NCBI GenBank assembly: GCA_028291455.1
Contig: JAQGHY010000189.1
Location: 1-46,591, forward strand
Direction of reading: 5' to 3'
Origin: Rubritepida sp.
GTDB lineage: Bacteria; Pseudomonadota; Alphaproteobacteria; Acetobacterales; Acetobacteraceae
DNA: 46,591 nt
The notes under the pieces were generated by a model. The model did not search any database. It was given only the letters and a program-made list of their open reading frames with translations, and had not been told where the DNA came from. Positions 35,857 to 45,287 of the stretch are shown piece by piece. Numbering within the stretch: the stretch's first letter is position 1; each line of letters begins with the position of its first letter. The translations under genes were made by a program, and so were the position numbers.

Positions 35857-37800
35857 ATGCGCCCCTTTCTCGCTCTCCTGATCCTGCTCCTGGTATCCCA
35901 GACCGCCCTGGCCCAGCCCACGCGCGAGGCGGGCCGGCAAGCACTGGCCGCAGCCCAGGCGCAGCGGTGGGGCGAGGCGCAATCCGCCGCGGCCGGCGCT
36001 GATCCGCTGATCGCCAAGATGGTCACCTGGATGCGCCTCAGCCAGCGCGGCGGTGCCGCCACTGCCGCGGAAATGCTGGGCTTCATCGACAGCGTCGCCG
36101 ATTGGCCGAGCCAGGACGCGCTGGCTCGCCGCGCCGAGGAGCTGCTGGTCATCGAGCCGGATGACGAGTTGGCCCTGCGCTACTTCGCCGCCCGCCCGGC
36201 CCGCACGCTGGACGGTGCGACCCGGCATGTCACGGCGCTGCTGAACACCACCCGCACTACCGAGGCCCGCCGGGCCGCCAGCCGCGCCTGGGCCGAGGAC
36301 ACCGCGCCCGAGGCCTTCGCGGAAGCCACGTTTCTGGAGCGCGCCGGCTCCCTGCTGACACCGGACGACCACTGGCGTCGCTTCAACCGCCTCTCCTTCG
36401 GCCGCGACCTCGCCGCCGGCCAGCGCCTCCTGCCCCTGCTGGACCAGACGAAGCAGGCCATGGCCGAGCTCCGCCTCGCCTATATGGCCGAGGGCGGGTC
36501 CAGCGACCCCAGCCCTGCCTCCGCCGCGCTTGACCCGGGGGCGACGCTGGGGCGCGCCCGCATGCTCCGCCGTACCGAGCGCGATACCGAGGCCGCCGCC
36601 GCCTGGGCTGCCGGTGCTGGCTCGCAGGTGAACCTGCCGGCCGACGCGCAGCGCGCCATCTGGACGGAACGGCAGGTTCTGGCGCGCAAGCTGATCCGGC
36701 TCGGCGATGCGCGCGCCGCCTATACCGTCGCGTCGCAGCACGGCCAGACCCTGCGAGGCGAGCCGCGGCAGGAGGCCGAGTTCCTGTCCGGCTTCATCGC
36801 GTTGCGCCTGCTGGATGACCCGGTGCGCGCCCTCACCCATTTCCAGCGCCTCGCCGAGGGCAGCCGCAGCGCCATCACGCAGTCCCGCGCCGCCTATTGG
36901 CAGGGCAAGGCGGAGACGAACCCGGCCCGCGCCGCCGCGCATTTCCAGCAGGCGGCGAGCTTCCCGGTCACCTTCTATGGGCAGATGGGCGCCCTGGCAC
37001 TCGGGGAGAGCGGCGCGCAGATCTCGGCGCGGATCAATAACCTCGCCGTGCCGCGGCCCAGCGAGGCCGAGGCCCGCGCTTTCCTGAACCGCGAGCTCCC
37101 GCGCCTCATCTTCGCGCTGGGCGAGCTTGGCGAGGCCCGCCGCGCCCGCCCCTTCCTGCTGCGGCTGGAGGAGACGGCGCCCAGCAATGCCGAGCGGCTG
37201 CTGATCGCGCGGCTGGCCACCATCATCGGCCGGCCGGACTTCGCGGTCTGGGTAGCGCGCCGCGGCGGCGCGCAGGGGGCGATGCTGGTGGAGGATGGGT
37301 GGCCGGCGCCCTACGTCGCCCCCGACGGCAGCGCGGAACCCGCCGTGGTCTTCGCCATCACCCGGCAGGAGAGCAATTTCGACATCGAGGCGGTCTCCCC
37401 CGCCAGCGCGCGCGGGCTGATGCAGCTGATGCCGGCGACCGCGCAATCCGTGGCCCGCCGACTGGGCGTGCCGCACCAGGTCGGATGGCTCACTACCGAT
37501 CCCGCTCACAATATCCGGCTCGGCTCGGCCTATATCCAGGATCGGCTGGAGAGCTTCGGCGGCGTGATGGCCTTCGCCTTTGCTGCCTATAATGCTGGGG
37601 GCGGACGGGTCACCGAATGGCTCGGCACCTTCGGCGATCCGCGTCTGGGAAGCGTGCGGCTGCTGGACTGGATGGAGCTGATCCCCTTCGGCGAAACGCG
37701 CAATTATGTGCAGCGGGTCATCGAGAACGTGGCGGTTTATCGCGCGAAGGATCCGCGCTCGGCGGCGCTCGACCATCCGATGGCGCCCTGGGCCCGATGA
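35857..37800 (+). CDS. Soluble lytic murein transglycosylase
   Basis: The 647-residue periplasmic protein cleaves peptidoglycan with formation of 1,6-anhydro-muramyl ends. A Sec signal peptide (first about 19 residues, ending ALAQ) is followed by a long helical superhelix typical of Slt70 and a C-terminal SLT domain: ITRQESNFD with catalytic Glu505, [10 protein letters not shown] and AYNAGGGRV. The start is ATG at 35857. Its stop overlaps pgpA (ATGA), so cell-wall and phospholipid enzymes are translated together. Confidence 0.93.
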   Translation: MRPFLALLILLLVSQTALAQPTREAGRQALAAAQAQRWGEAQSAAAGADPLIAKMVTWMRLSQRGGAATAAEMLGFIDSVADWPSQDALARRAEELLVIEPDDELALRYFAARPARTLDGATRHVTALLNTTRTTEARRAASRAWAEDTAPEAFAEATFLERAGSLLTPDDHWRRFNRLSFGRDLAAGQRLLPLLDQTKQAMAELRLAYMAEGGSSDPSPASAALDPGATLGRARMLRRTERDTEAAAAWAAGAGSQVNLPADAQRAIWTERQVLARKLIRLGDARAAYTVASQHGQTLRGEPRQEAEFLSGFIALRLLDDPVRALTHFQRLAEGSRSAITQSRAAYWQGKAETNPARAAAHFQQAASFPVTFYGQMGALALGESGAQISARINNLAVPRPSEAEARAFLNRELPRLIFALGELGEARRARPFLLRLEETAPSNAERLLIARLATIIGRPDFAVWVARRGGAQGAMLVEDGWPAPYVAPDGSAEPAVVFAITRQESNFDIEAVSPASARGLMQLMPATAQSVARRLGVPHQVGWLTTDPAHNIRLGSAYIQDRLESFGGVMAFAFAAYNAGGGRVTEWLGTFGDPRLGSVRLLDWMELIPFGETRNYVQRVIENVAVYRAKDPRSAALDHPMAPWAR

Positions 37801-38216
37801 GAGCCATCGCCTCGCTGGGGGGCATCGGTTTCCTGCGGCCGGCACCGGGAACCTGGGGGTCGCTCGCCGTCATGCCGCTGGCGCTGTTTCCGGAATGGGT
37901 CGCGCTGGTGGCGGCCGGGGTCTTCACCGTGGCGGGGTTCTGGGCGCTGACACGGCTGCCGGAAACCCGAACCGATCCAGGGTGGATCGTCGTGGACGAG
38001 GCGGCCGGCCAGTCGCTGGCGCTGGCCGCCGCTGGAGGCTGGATCGGCGTCGTGCTTGCCTTTGTCCTGTTCCGCGCCTTCGATATCACCAAGCCCGGCC
38101 CGGTCGGCTGGGCAGATCGGCAAAAGGGCGCCTTCGGCGTCATGGCCGATGATCTGATCGCGGGCGGGATGGCCGCCATCCTGCTACTCGCATTGGCTTG
38201 GTTGGGGATCACGTGA
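37797..38216 (+). CDS. pgpA: Phosphatidylglycerophosphatase A
   Basis: The 139-residue membrane protein removes phosphate from phosphatidylglycerol phosphate. Family features are [15 protein letters not shown] at the N-terminus, [24 protein letters not shown] and the final [10 protein letters not shown], with about three to four membrane segments. The ATG at 37797 overlaps the transglycosylase stop and its own TGA is shared with the next ATG (TGATG), so the three genes form a coupled unit. Confidence 0.93.
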   Translation: MRAIASLGGIGFLRPAPGTWGSLAVMPLALFPEWVALVAAGVFTVAGFWALTRLPETRTDPGWIVVDEAAGQSLALAAAGGWIGVVLAFVLFRAFDITKPGPVGWADRQKGAFGVMADDLIAGGMAAILLLALAWLGIT

Positions 38217-38704
38217 TGCTGGATGAAGCCATCCTCGCCGAGGCCGACGCCCTGCTCCAGGCGCTACAATCGCGCGGCCTGACCTTGGCTACGGCCGAAA
38301 GCTGCACGGGCGGGCTGATCGCAGCCGCGCTCACCGCCATCGGCGGCTCCTCGGCCGTGGTGCTGGCCGGCTTCGTGACCTATTCCAACGGCGCCAAGAC
38401 CAGCATGCTGGGTGTGCCGCCCGAGACGATCGAGCGCGTCGGCGCAGTTTCCGAGGAAGTCGCGCGGGCCATGGCCGAGGGCGCTCTGGCACGTTCAGGG
38501 GCCTCCATCGCGCTCTCCTGCACCGGGATCGCGGGGCCGGGCGGCGGCAGTTCAGATAAGCCCGTGGGTCTCGTGCATCTCGGGGCCGCGCGGGCGGGGC
38601 ATGGTATTATTCACTCTCGCCGGATTTTTTTGGGCGATCGCAGCGCAATCCGCGCCGCGACGGTGCGAGAGGCGTTTGCAATGGCACACTCCCTGCTTGG
38701 CTAA
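38216..38704 (+). CDS. CinA-family nicotinamide-nucleotide amidohydrolase
   Basis: The 162-residue protein corresponds to the C-terminal amidase domain of CinA (PncC/YgaD type), which deamidates NMN to nicotinate mononucleotide. It shows [14 protein letters not shown] near residue 30, VTYSNGAK, and [19 protein letters not shown]. The N-terminal MoCF/ADP-ribose pyrophosphatase half of full CinA is absent. ATG at 38216 overlaps the pgpA stop. Next to pgpA is a frequent location. Confidence 0.92.
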   Translation: MLDEAILAEADALLQALQSRGLTLATAESCTGGLIAAALTAIGGSSAVVLAGFVTYSNGAKTSMLGVPPETIERVGAVSEEVARAMAEGALARSGASIALSCTGIAGPGGGSSDKPVGLVHLGAARAGHGIIHSRRIFLGDRSAIRAATVREAFAMAHSLLG

Positions 38705-38742
38705 GCCGCGCTATATGACGTGCATGACAAGGATCGTCCCCC

Positions 38743-39729
38743 ATGCCTGACGACGATGACGACGAATGGGAAGTCCCCGACGCCTTCCAGCCCGACCCCT
38801 CCGAGTTCAGCTTCGACCTCGAGGAACGGCTGGCGAGCGTCGTCGCGATCAAGGCGCTGGTTCCCCCCGACGCGACCTCGGCCTCGGCCCTGGGCGTGGA
38901 GCGCGAGGGTTCGGGCGTCTGGATCGACGCGGGCGGGCTGGTGCTGACCATCGGCTACCTCATCACCGAGGCGGAGACCGTGTGGATCACGGCCAATGAC
39001 GGCCGCGTGGTCGAGGGCACGCCGCTGGCGATGGATTTCGAGACGGGCTTTGGCCTCGTGCAGACGCTCGGCCGCCTGCCCGGCCAGAAGGTGGCGCCGC
39101 TCGGCGATTCCGAGAGCATGCGCCATGGGGCGCAAGGCGTCCTGGCCGCGGCCGGCGGGCGGAGCCATGCGCTGGCCTGCACGGTCGCGGCGCGCCAGCC
39201 CTTTGCAGGCTATTGGGAGTATCTGCTGGAGAACGCGATTTTCACCGCGCCGGCCCATCCGCATTGGGGCGGCGCGGGTCTGTTCGGCGCCGATGGCCGG
39301 TTGGCGGGCATCGGCTCGCTGATCCTCCAACAGGGGCAGCAGGGCGGCAAGCGGCTCGACCTCAACATGGTCGTGCCGATCAGCGAATTGCTGCCGATCC
39401 TGGAGACGCTGCGCCGCACCGGCCATTCGGGTCGGCCCGCGCGCCCGTGGCTCGGCCTGTACGCTACCGAGGACGACGAGGAAGTGGGCGTCGGTTCCCT
39501 CGCCAAAGGCGGCCCGGCCGAGCGGGCGGGGGTCAAACCGCGCGACCGCATCCTGGCCGTGGACGGACAGGCGGTGAGCGACCTCGCCTCGCTCTGGACG
39601 GCGGTGCGCGCTGCCGGTCCGGCTGGCGCTGAGGTGCGACTCACCCTTTCGCGCGGCAGCCGGCAGCTCGATCTCGCCGTCATCAGCAGCGACCGGTCGC
39701 GGCATCTCAAGGCGCCGCGACTGCACTGA
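38743..39729 (+). CDS. Catalytically degenerate DegP-like protein with PDZ domain
   Basis: The 328-residue protein has the layout of an S1C (DegP/HtrA) serine protease followed by a PDZ domain, but the active site looks lost. The GSG motif is present (56-58), yet the usual His motif is TIGYLI (69-74), the Asp motif is DFETGFGL (98-104 region), and the nucleophile block reads HPHWGGAGL (172-179) with no Ser. A PDZ domain with PAERAGVKPRDRIL follows. There is no signal peptide; the first residues are very acidic, so it may be cytoplasmic. Likely role, inferred: a peptide-binding scaffold or pseudoprotease. The gene stands alone between cinA and yihY. Confidence 0.85.
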   Translation: MPDDDDDEWEVPDAFQPDPSEFSFDLEERLASVVAIKALVPPDATSASALGVEREGSGVWIDAGGLVLTIGYLITEAETVWITANDGRVVEGTPLAMDFETGFGLVQTLGRLPGQKVAPLGDSESMRHGAQGVLAAAGGRSHALACTVAARQPFAGYWEYLLENAIFTAPAHPHWGGAGLFGADGRLAGIGSLILQQGQQGGKRLDLNMVVPISELLPILETLRRTGHSGRPARPWLGLYATEDDEEVGVGSLAKGGPAERAGVKPRDRILAVDGQAVSDLASLWTAVRAAGPAGAEVRLTLSRGSRQLDLAVISSDRSRHLKAPRLH

Positions 39730-39785
39730 GCCTTGCAACCCTGCTGCGCACCGGAGGTTCACCCAGCGCAGAAGGAGATGGTTCC

Positions 39786-40808
39786 ATGGCGTCACGCATC
39801 GTCACAGTTGCCAAGGACACCATCAACGGGTTCCTCGAGGACGAGGCGCTGACGCGGGCGGCGGCCATCGCCTATTTCGCGCTCTTCTCCCTGGGACCGT
39901 TGCTGTTCCTGATCACCGGCATCTGCGGCCTCGTCTTCGGCGAGGAACAAGTACGCAAAGCATTGGCGGAGCAGATGCGTGGCCTTTTAGGCCAGGACGC
40001 CGCCGGAACGCTCGACGGCATGGCCCAGGGGGCACTAGGCGGAGCGCAGGGCGGGTTGGCGGTGGCGCTCGGCATCGGCACCCTGGCGCTCACGGCATCG
40101 GGCGCCTTCGGAGCGTTGCAGGCGGCGCTCAACGCCATCTGGAAGACGGAGATGAAGACTCCCGATACTGCGACGGCCGCCATCACACATTTCGTGCGTG
40201 CCAAGGCGCTGAGCCTGGGCCTCGTCGGAACCACGGGGTTTCTGCTGCTGGTGTCCCTGGCCGTCAGTGCCGCCGTCTCCAGCTTTCAGCTTTGGCTGCA
40301 TGACCGGATGCCGGGACTGGAGATCCTGCTGGCAGTCGTGAACTTCGTGGTGTCGCTGGGCTTCATCACGCTGCTCTTCGCGGCGGTCTACAAGATCCTG
40401 CCCGACCGGCGACTGCATTGGCATGACGTCATGATCGGCGCCTTCGTCACGGCACTCCTCTTCAGCTTCGGCAAGCTCGCGATCGGCATCTATATCGGCA
40501 GTTCCGATGCAGCGCGTGGCTTCGGCGCCGCGGGGACGCTCGCGATCGTGCTGCTGTGGCTCTACTACTCGGCCGTGATCTTCCTGCTGGGTGCGGAGTT
40601 CACGCGAGCCTGGTCGGGCAAGGCGCCCGCGGTCGCGCCGCCGACGGTAATTTTGGTGCCGGTGCCAAGCACCGAGCCGCGCCGGGCGCGGCGAACCGGC
40701 GCGATCCGAAAGGACGACTCCGACGAGGTCCAGGCCATATTCATCATGGCCGCCGTGGCGGGCCTTGCCGCGCTGATGAGCCGCGGACCCGCCGTCAAAA
40801 CGCGCTAG
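39786..40808 (+). CDS. YihY/BrkB-family inner-membrane protein
   Basis: The 340-residue protein has the BrkB/YihY pattern: RAAAIAYFALFSLGPLL in the first membrane segment, later TASGAFGALQAALNAIW, and a late pair LWLYYSAVIFLLGAEFTRAW. About six membrane segments can be drawn. The function of the family is not established; it was formerly called ribonuclease BN by mistake. A strong ribosome binding site AAGGAGA lies at 39771-39777. The C-terminal tail has a basic stretch (RRARRTG) and a final short hydrophobic helix. Confidence 0.9.
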   Translation: MASRIVTVAKDTINGFLEDEALTRAAAIAYFALFSLGPLLFLITGICGLVFGEEQVRKALAEQMRGLLGQDAAGTLDGMAQGALGGAQGGLAVALGIGTLALTASGAFGALQAALNAIWKTEMKTPDTATAAITHFVRAKALSLGLVGTTGFLLLVSLAVSAAVSSFQLWLHDRMPGLEILLAVVNFVVSLGFITLLFAAVYKILPDRRLHWHDVMIGAFVTALLFSFGKLAIGIYIGSSDAARGFGAAGTLAIVLLWLYYSAVIFLLGAEFTRAWSGKAPAVAPPTVILVPVPSTEPRRARRTGAIRKDDSDEVQAIFIMAAVAGLAALMSRGPAVKTR

Positions 40809-41008
40809 CACGGTCGATCCTGGTGGCGATGCACCGCCGCCCGGACGTAGTCAGACGCGAACACAAAAGAAATATCGCAGAAGACGCGGACCCGGCCCAA
40901 CGCATCTGCCGTAGCTGAGTTGTCTGTCTGCAAATCTCTACCGGCGAGGCGAAGCTATCCATCCGGATATGCTCAACTCACCCGGCAACAGCTTCTGGAG
41001 CGAATGAC

Positions 41009-41254
41009 ATGAATGGAGTTGGTTTCTTCGGTGCGATCATCATCGGCCTGCTGGCCGGCTGGATCGCCGAGCGGATGATGTCTCGCAGCCACGGCCTGAT
41101 CACCAACCTGATCGTGGGTCTCGTGGGCGCGCTCCTCGGCGGCTTCGTTGCGAGCCTGGCCGGCTTCGGCTACAATGGCTGGGTGCCGAGCCTGGTCGTA
41201 TCCACGCTCGGCGCCGTGCTTCTGCTGTTCCTGCTCGGGATGATTCGCCGCTAG
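41009..41254 (+). CDS. GlsB/YeaQ/YmgE family membrane protein
   Basis: The 81-residue protein has three short hydrophobic segments and ends LLFLLGMIRR, the family's pattern, with GLLAGWIAERMM near the start. Homologues are often stress-induced (YeaQ, GlsB) but their biochemical role is unknown. A GGAG ribosome binding site lies about 9 nt upstream. The 200-bp gap before the gene holds no other gene; I did not find an EcfG-type -35/-10 pair. The last 4 bp overlap the convergent binding-protein gene. Confidence 0.88.
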   Translation: MNGVGFFGAIIIGLLAGWIAERMMSRSHGLITNLIVGLVGALLGGFVASLAGFGYNGWVPSLVVSTLGAVLLLFLLGMIRR

Positions 41255-42213
41255 TTCAGCGGCACTTCCATCCGGCTCAGAACCGGCCGCCAGGCTTCCT
41301 GCTGTGCCACCAGGAACTGCGCGAACTCCGCCGGCGTATTGCCCACGATGTATTGCGCATCATTGGTCAGGCGCTCGCGGATCCTGGGATCGGTGAGCGC
41401 CTGGACGGCCGAGGCGTTCAGCGCCTCGATTGCGCCCTGCGGTGTGCGGGCCGGGGCCAGCAGCCCGAACCAGCTCAACGCCTCCAGCCCAGGCGCAACC
41501 TCCGCGAAGCAGGGCACATCCGGCGTAGTGGACATGCGCTGCAAGCTCGTCCAGCCGATGATGCGGCCTTGGTTGTTGCGCACCACCGGCACCGCCGTGC
41601 TGCCCGCCACCACCAGCAGATCGAGGTTGCCGGCGAGGAAGTCGTTCATGGCCGCGGCGTCGCCGCGATAGGTCACGTCCTGCATGGTAATCCCGAGCCG
41701 CTGGAGCACCATCAGCATCGCTACATTGGTCAGCGTCGTGGGACCGTTCGTGCCGTAGGTGATCTGGCCCGGGCGCGCACGGGCGGCCGCCACCATTGCG
41801 GCGATGTCTCGCGGCCCGTCCGGACGAGCGACGACGGCGAAGGGATAGGTCGTGGCCAGCGTGATCGGCGCGAAATCCTCAATCTTGTAGGGCAGGTTGC
41901 GCTGGACGATCGGGTTGATCGTCAGCGTCGTGCCCGAGGACATCAGCAGCGTATAGCCGTCGGGCTGAGCGCGGGCCACCGCCTCCCCGCCGACGATGGT
42001 GTTGCCGCCGGGCCGGTTCTCCACCTGCACCGCGCGGCCGAGGGTCTGCGTCATCCGCTCGGCCATCAGGCGCGTCAGTACATCGGTGCTGCCGCCGGGG
42101 GAGAACGGCACGATGATGGTGATGTTGCGCGCGGGAAAACCGGGCTGGGCAATGGCGGGTGCGGCAAGCAGCGATAGGGAAGCGCCCAGCGAGCGCCGCG
42201 TGATCTTGGACAT
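41251..42213 (-). CDS. Second Bug/TctC-type periplasmic binding protein
   Basis: The 320-residue protein starts with a Tat-like signal (MSKITRRSLGASLSLLAAPA, then IAQ) and has ITIIVPFSPGGSTD, VENRPGGNT and VTYRGDAAAMNDF, the Bug family landmarks. ATG at 42213 has GGAGGAATTAC directly upstream; the longer frame to 42393 is not needed. It is an orphan again, with no transporter membrane genes nearby. It diverges from the putative catabolic operon, separated by 109 bp, so it may supply or sense that operon's substrate (inference). Confidence 0.92.
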   Translation of the reverse strand: MSKITRRSLGASLSLLAAPAIAQPGFPARNITIIVPFSPGGSTDVLTRLMAERMTQTLGRAVQVENRPGGNTIVGGEAVARAQPDGYTLLMSSGTTLTINPIVQRNLPYKIEDFAPITLATTYPFAVVARPDGPRDIAAMVAAARARPGQITYGTNGPTTLTNVAMLMVLQRLGITMQDVTYRGDAAAMNDFLAGNLDLLVVAGSTAVPVVRNNQGRIIGWTSLQRMSTTPDVPCFAEVAPGLEALSWFGLLAPARTPQGAIEALNASAVQALTDPRIRERLTNDAQYIVGNTPAEFAQFLVAQQEAWRPVLSRMEVPLN

Positions 42214-42322
42214 GTAATTCCTCCATTTCAGGAGATTATGGCAGGCCCGCCGCCGCAAGGCGAGATTTCGCGTATCGTGGCGCTCGCGGTATCGGTAGGC
42301 CGTTAGATGAACGAGGAAACCC

Positions 42323-42622
42323 ATGGCAAAAATCGCCCTTATCGTTGAGTTCCACCTGAAGCCGGGCGCCCATGCGACCTTCGACGCGATCATCCGTGGT
42401 CATGCCATCGGCACCCTCGCCGACGAGCCGGGCTGCGAGCGGTTCGACGTGCTGCAGCCCAAGGGCAAGGACGGGCCGGACCTCTCGCGCGTCATGCTGG
42501 TCGAGGTCTATGCCGATGCGGCGGCGCTGGCGGCGCACCAGGCCAATCCGCGCCTGGGCCGCACCCGCGACGCCTATGCCGAGCTCGTCGTGGATCGGAA
42601 GATCCACCTCTGCGACCTCTAA
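42323..42622 (+). CDS. ABM-fold putative quinol monooxygenase
   Basis: The 99-residue protein has the small dimeric alpha/beta-barrel pattern of the antibiotic biosynthesis monooxygenase family: ALIVEFHLKPG at the start, DEPGCERFDVLQP in the middle, and VMLVEVYADAAALAAHQ. Members oxidise quinols or other aromatic rings without a bound cofactor, or act on unrelated small molecules. It begins a plus-strand series with two amidohydrolases and a Rieske protein. ATG at 42323 has GAGGAA about 8 nt upstream. Confidence 0.85.
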   Translation: MAKIALIVEFHLKPGAHATFDAIIRGHAIGTLADEPGCERFDVLQPKGKDGPDLSRVMLVEVYADAAALAAHQANPRLGRTRDAYAELVVDRKIHLCDL

Positions 42623-42712
42623 GCCGGCGCTCCGCAGCGCGGCGATCGGTGAGTTTCGGCCTTCCCGACCCCCTCGCATCGTGACAGAGTTCGTTGCGAG
42701 GGGAACGTAAAA

Positions 42713-43783
42713 ATGGAACTGCCAACAGGCACCATCGATGCCGATCTGCACCCGATCGTGCCGGGTCTCGATGCGCTCGCACCCTACCTCCCGCCTCTCT
42801 GGCGCGACCAGATCGCCATGCGCGGGATGGAGGGCTTCGACACCCAATCCTATCCGCCCAACTCACCCAAATCGGTGCGGTCGGACTGGCGGCCCGAGAC
42901 GGGCGTGCCCGCCTCCACCATCGAGCAGTTGCGGTCGCAGGTGCTGGAGCCCTGGGGCGTCGCGCGCGGAATCGTGACGCCGCTCTACGGCGTGCAGCTC
43001 GTCTTCAACGAGGATATGGGCAACGCCTTCACCTCGGCGCTGAACGACTGGACACGCGAGAAATGGCTCGATGCCGACCGGCGCCTCGCCGGCTCCATCA
43101 TCCTGCCGATGTTCAATGCCGAGCACGCCGTCGCCGAGATCGAGCGCTGCGCGCCCGACCCGCGCTTCGTGCAGGCCATGGTGCTGGTGATGGGCGAGAC
43201 CCCGCTCGGGCGCAGGCACAACTGGCCGATCTTCGAGGCGCTGGTGAAGCATGACCTGCCGCTCGCCATCCATGCCGGCAGTACCTACCGCAACCCCGTG
43301 ACCTCCCTCGGTTGGCCCTCCTGGTACGCAGAGGATTACGCGGCCAACCAGCAGGCCTTCCAGAGCATGCTGGCCTCGCTGATCACCGAGGGCGTCTTCG
43401 TGAAGTTCCCGACGCTGAAGGTCGTGCTACTGGAAAGCGGCGTAAGCTGGCTGCCGGCCTTCCTCTGGCGCCTGACCAAGGGCTGGAAGGGCGTCCGCTT
43501 CGAGGTGCCATGGCTCGACCGCTCGCCGATCGAGGTGGTGCGGGAGAACATCCGGCTCTCGGTGCAGCCCTTCGACGCGCCGGACGATGCCGAGACCGTG
43601 AAGCGGCTAATGGATCACCTGGGCAGCGACGAAATGCTGCTCTGGTCAAGCGACTGGCCGCATTGGCAATTCGACGGTCGGCCGAAGCTGCCGCCGGGTA
43701 TCGGGCCGGAGCTCGCACGGAAAATCTGCGTCGAGAACGCGCTTTCGACGTACAAGCGTCTCGCATCGGAGACTGTATCATGA
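42713..43783 (+). CDS. Amidohydrolase-2 family metal enzyme (first of tandem pair)
   Basis: The 356-residue TIM-barrel protein belongs to the amidohydrolase-2 (ACMSD/4-OH-benzoate-type) family, whose members are hydrolases or non-oxidative decarboxylases of aromatic acids. The metal ligands appear as D-L-H in IDADLHP (residues 11-13), HAGS around residue 185 and SSDWPHW near 305. A GAGGGG ribosome binding site lies upstream. Its stop overlaps the next gene (ATGA); the two proteins are clearly paralogous, both having WPIFEA, EGVFxKF and SDxPHW blocks. Confidence 0.88.
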   Translation: MELPTGTIDADLHPIVPGLDALAPYLPPLWRDQIAMRGMEGFDTQSYPPNSPKSVRSDWRPETGVPASTIEQLRSQVLEPWGVARGIVTPLYGVQLVFNEDMGNAFTSALNDWTREKWLDADRRLAGSIILPMFNAEHAVAEIERCAPDPRFVQAMVLVMGETPLGRRHNWPIFEALVKHDLPLAIHAGSTYRNPVTSLGWPSWYAEDYAANQQAFQSMLASLITEGVFVKFPTLKVVLLESGVSWLPAFLWRLTKGWKGVRFEVPWLDRSPIEVVRENIRLSVQPFDAPDDAETVKRLMDHLGSDEMLLWSSDWPHWQFDGRPKLPPGIGPELARKICVENALSTYKRLASETVS

Positions 43784-44892
43784 ACGTCATCCGCCCCCAT
43801 GCCGCTCCCGGCCGCCCGCTGGCAGCCACCCAGGGCCTCATCGACGTGGACATCCATCCGCGCCCGAGGTCCCGCCAGGATTTCGACCCCTGGCTCTCCG
43901 CCGCGATGCGCGAGCGCATGCACACCTATGGCATCCGGCCCCGCCACGGCTTCGCGAAGGGCACGCCCTACTTCAAGTCGCAGCCGCTGGCCTGCCGCCA
44001 GGATACCTGGCCGGCTGAAGGCACCCAGCCGGCGACGGTTCCCGCCCTCGTCGCCTCGCAGCATCTGGACTTCCACGGGATCGACATCGGCGTGCTGAAC
44101 CCGCTGCAGCCGACCGGCCAGGGCGACCAGAACAATCCCTTCTCGGTCGCCATGGCGCATGCGGTGAACGAGTGGCAGCTCGAGGCCTGGGTCGGCGTCG
44201 ACGACCGGCTGCGCGCCTCCGTCGTGGTGCCCTACGAGGACCCCGAGGCCAGCGCGCGGGAAATCCGCCTGCGCGGCGGCGACCCCCGTTTCTGCCAGGT
44301 CCTGCTGATGAGCCGGACGTCGCATCCCCTCGGCAATCCGAAGTACTGGCCGATCTTCGAGGCGGCGCAGGAAGTCGGCCTGCCTATCGGCATCCACGCC
44401 TTCGGCTATTCCGGCTGGGCGATGACCAATGGCGGCTGGCCGAGCTTCTACATCGAGGAAGTCAGCGAGCACGCGACCTCCTGCCAGTCGCTGGTGAATT
44501 CGTTGGTGATCGAGGGTGTGTTCGAGAAGTTCCGCCAGCTCCGCATCGTGCTGATCGAATGCGGCTTCGGCTGGCTGCCGAGCGTCGCCTGGCGGCTGGA
44601 CAAGCACTGGCCCTCGCTGCGCCACGAGCTGGCCCACGCCGGCACCCGCTCCCCGTCGGAGCAGATCCGCGAGCATATCTGGGTCAGTACCCAGCCGATC
44701 GAGGAGCCGCCGCGACCGGAGCAGTTGCTGGATTGCATGGACTGGATCGGCTGGGACAAGATCCTCTACGCCAGCGACTATCCGCATTGGGACTTCGACG
44801 ATCCCCGCACGGCGATCCCGAGCTACATCCCCGAGGCGCAGCGCGCGGCCATCTATGGCGGCAATGCCCGGAAGGTCTACGGCTTCCGATGA
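43780..44892 (+). CDS. Amidohydrolase-2 family metal enzyme (second of tandem pair)
   Basis: The 370-residue protein repeats the layout of the preceding gene with a longer N-terminus: D-I-H in IDVDIHP (residues 24-26), GIHAFG, IECGFGWLPS and ASDYPHWDFDD. Divergence is strong, so the pair probably forms a heteromer or performs successive steps rather than being a recent copy. ATG at 43780 overlaps the previous stop, and its TGA overlaps the Rieske gene ATG. A frame opening further upstream is a shadow of the first gene. Confidence 0.88.
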   Translation: MNVIRPHAAPGRPLAATQGLIDVDIHPRPRSRQDFDPWLSAAMRERMHTYGIRPRHGFAKGTPYFKSQPLACRQDTWPAEGTQPATVPALVASQHLDFHGIDIGVLNPLQPTGQGDQNNPFSVAMAHAVNEWQLEAWVGVDDRLRASVVVPYEDPEASAREIRLRGGDPRFCQVLLMSRTSHPLGNPKYWPIFEAAQEVGLPIGIHAFGYSGWAMTNGGWPSFYIEEVSEHATSCQSLVNSLVIEGVFEKFRQLRIVLIECGFGWLPSVAWRLDKHWPSLRHELAHAGTRSPSEQIREHIWVSTQPIEEPPRPEQLLDCMDWIGWDKILYASDYPHWDFDDPRTAIPSYIPEAQRAAIYGGNARKVYGFR

Positions 44893-45287
44893 CGCGCCAT
44901 ATCGTGGCCCCCGCCGCCGAGATCGCGCCGGGCCAACGCCGGGTGGTGGAAGTCGACGGCAAGCGCATCGTGCTGTTCAACCTGCACGGCGAGTTCTTCG
45001 CGCTGTCCGACCGCTGCCCGCATCAGGGCGGGCCGCTGTCGAAGGGCCCGGCAATCGGGCTGGTCGAGAGCCCCTGCCCCGGCGAGTACAGTTACGGGCG
45101 CGAGGGCGAGATCGTCCGCTGCCCCTGGCACGCCTGGGAATTCGACATCCGCACCGGCCGCTCGCGCTTCGATCCGCGACGAATGAAGGTGCGGGCTTTT
45201 CCCGCCTGCGTGGAAAAGGGCGAGACGCTGCAAGCCGAGACGTTTCCTGTGAGCGTGGAGCAGGAATACGTGGTGGTGGAGGTTTAG
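44889..45287 (+). CDS. Rieske [2Fe-2S] protein with wide cluster spacing
   Basis: The 132-residue protein carries the two Rieske motifs CPHQGG (Cys43, His45) and CPWHAWEF (Cys78, His81). The gap between His45 and Cys78 is 32 residues, about twice the usual 15-17, with a Pro-Gly-Tyr-rich insertion. It has no signal or membrane segment, so it resembles a small ferredoxin that feeds electrons to an oxygenase, or a standalone Rieske partner of the amidohydrolases. ATG at 44889 overlaps the amidohydrolase stop. No oxygenase large subunit is nearby. Confidence 0.9.
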   Translation: MTRHIVAPAAEIAPGQRRVVEVDGKRIVLFNLHGEFFALSDRCPHQGGPLSKGPAIGLVESPCPGEYSYGREGEIVRCPWHAWEFDIRTGRSRFDPRRMKVRAFPACVEKGETLQAETFPVSVEQEYVVVEV

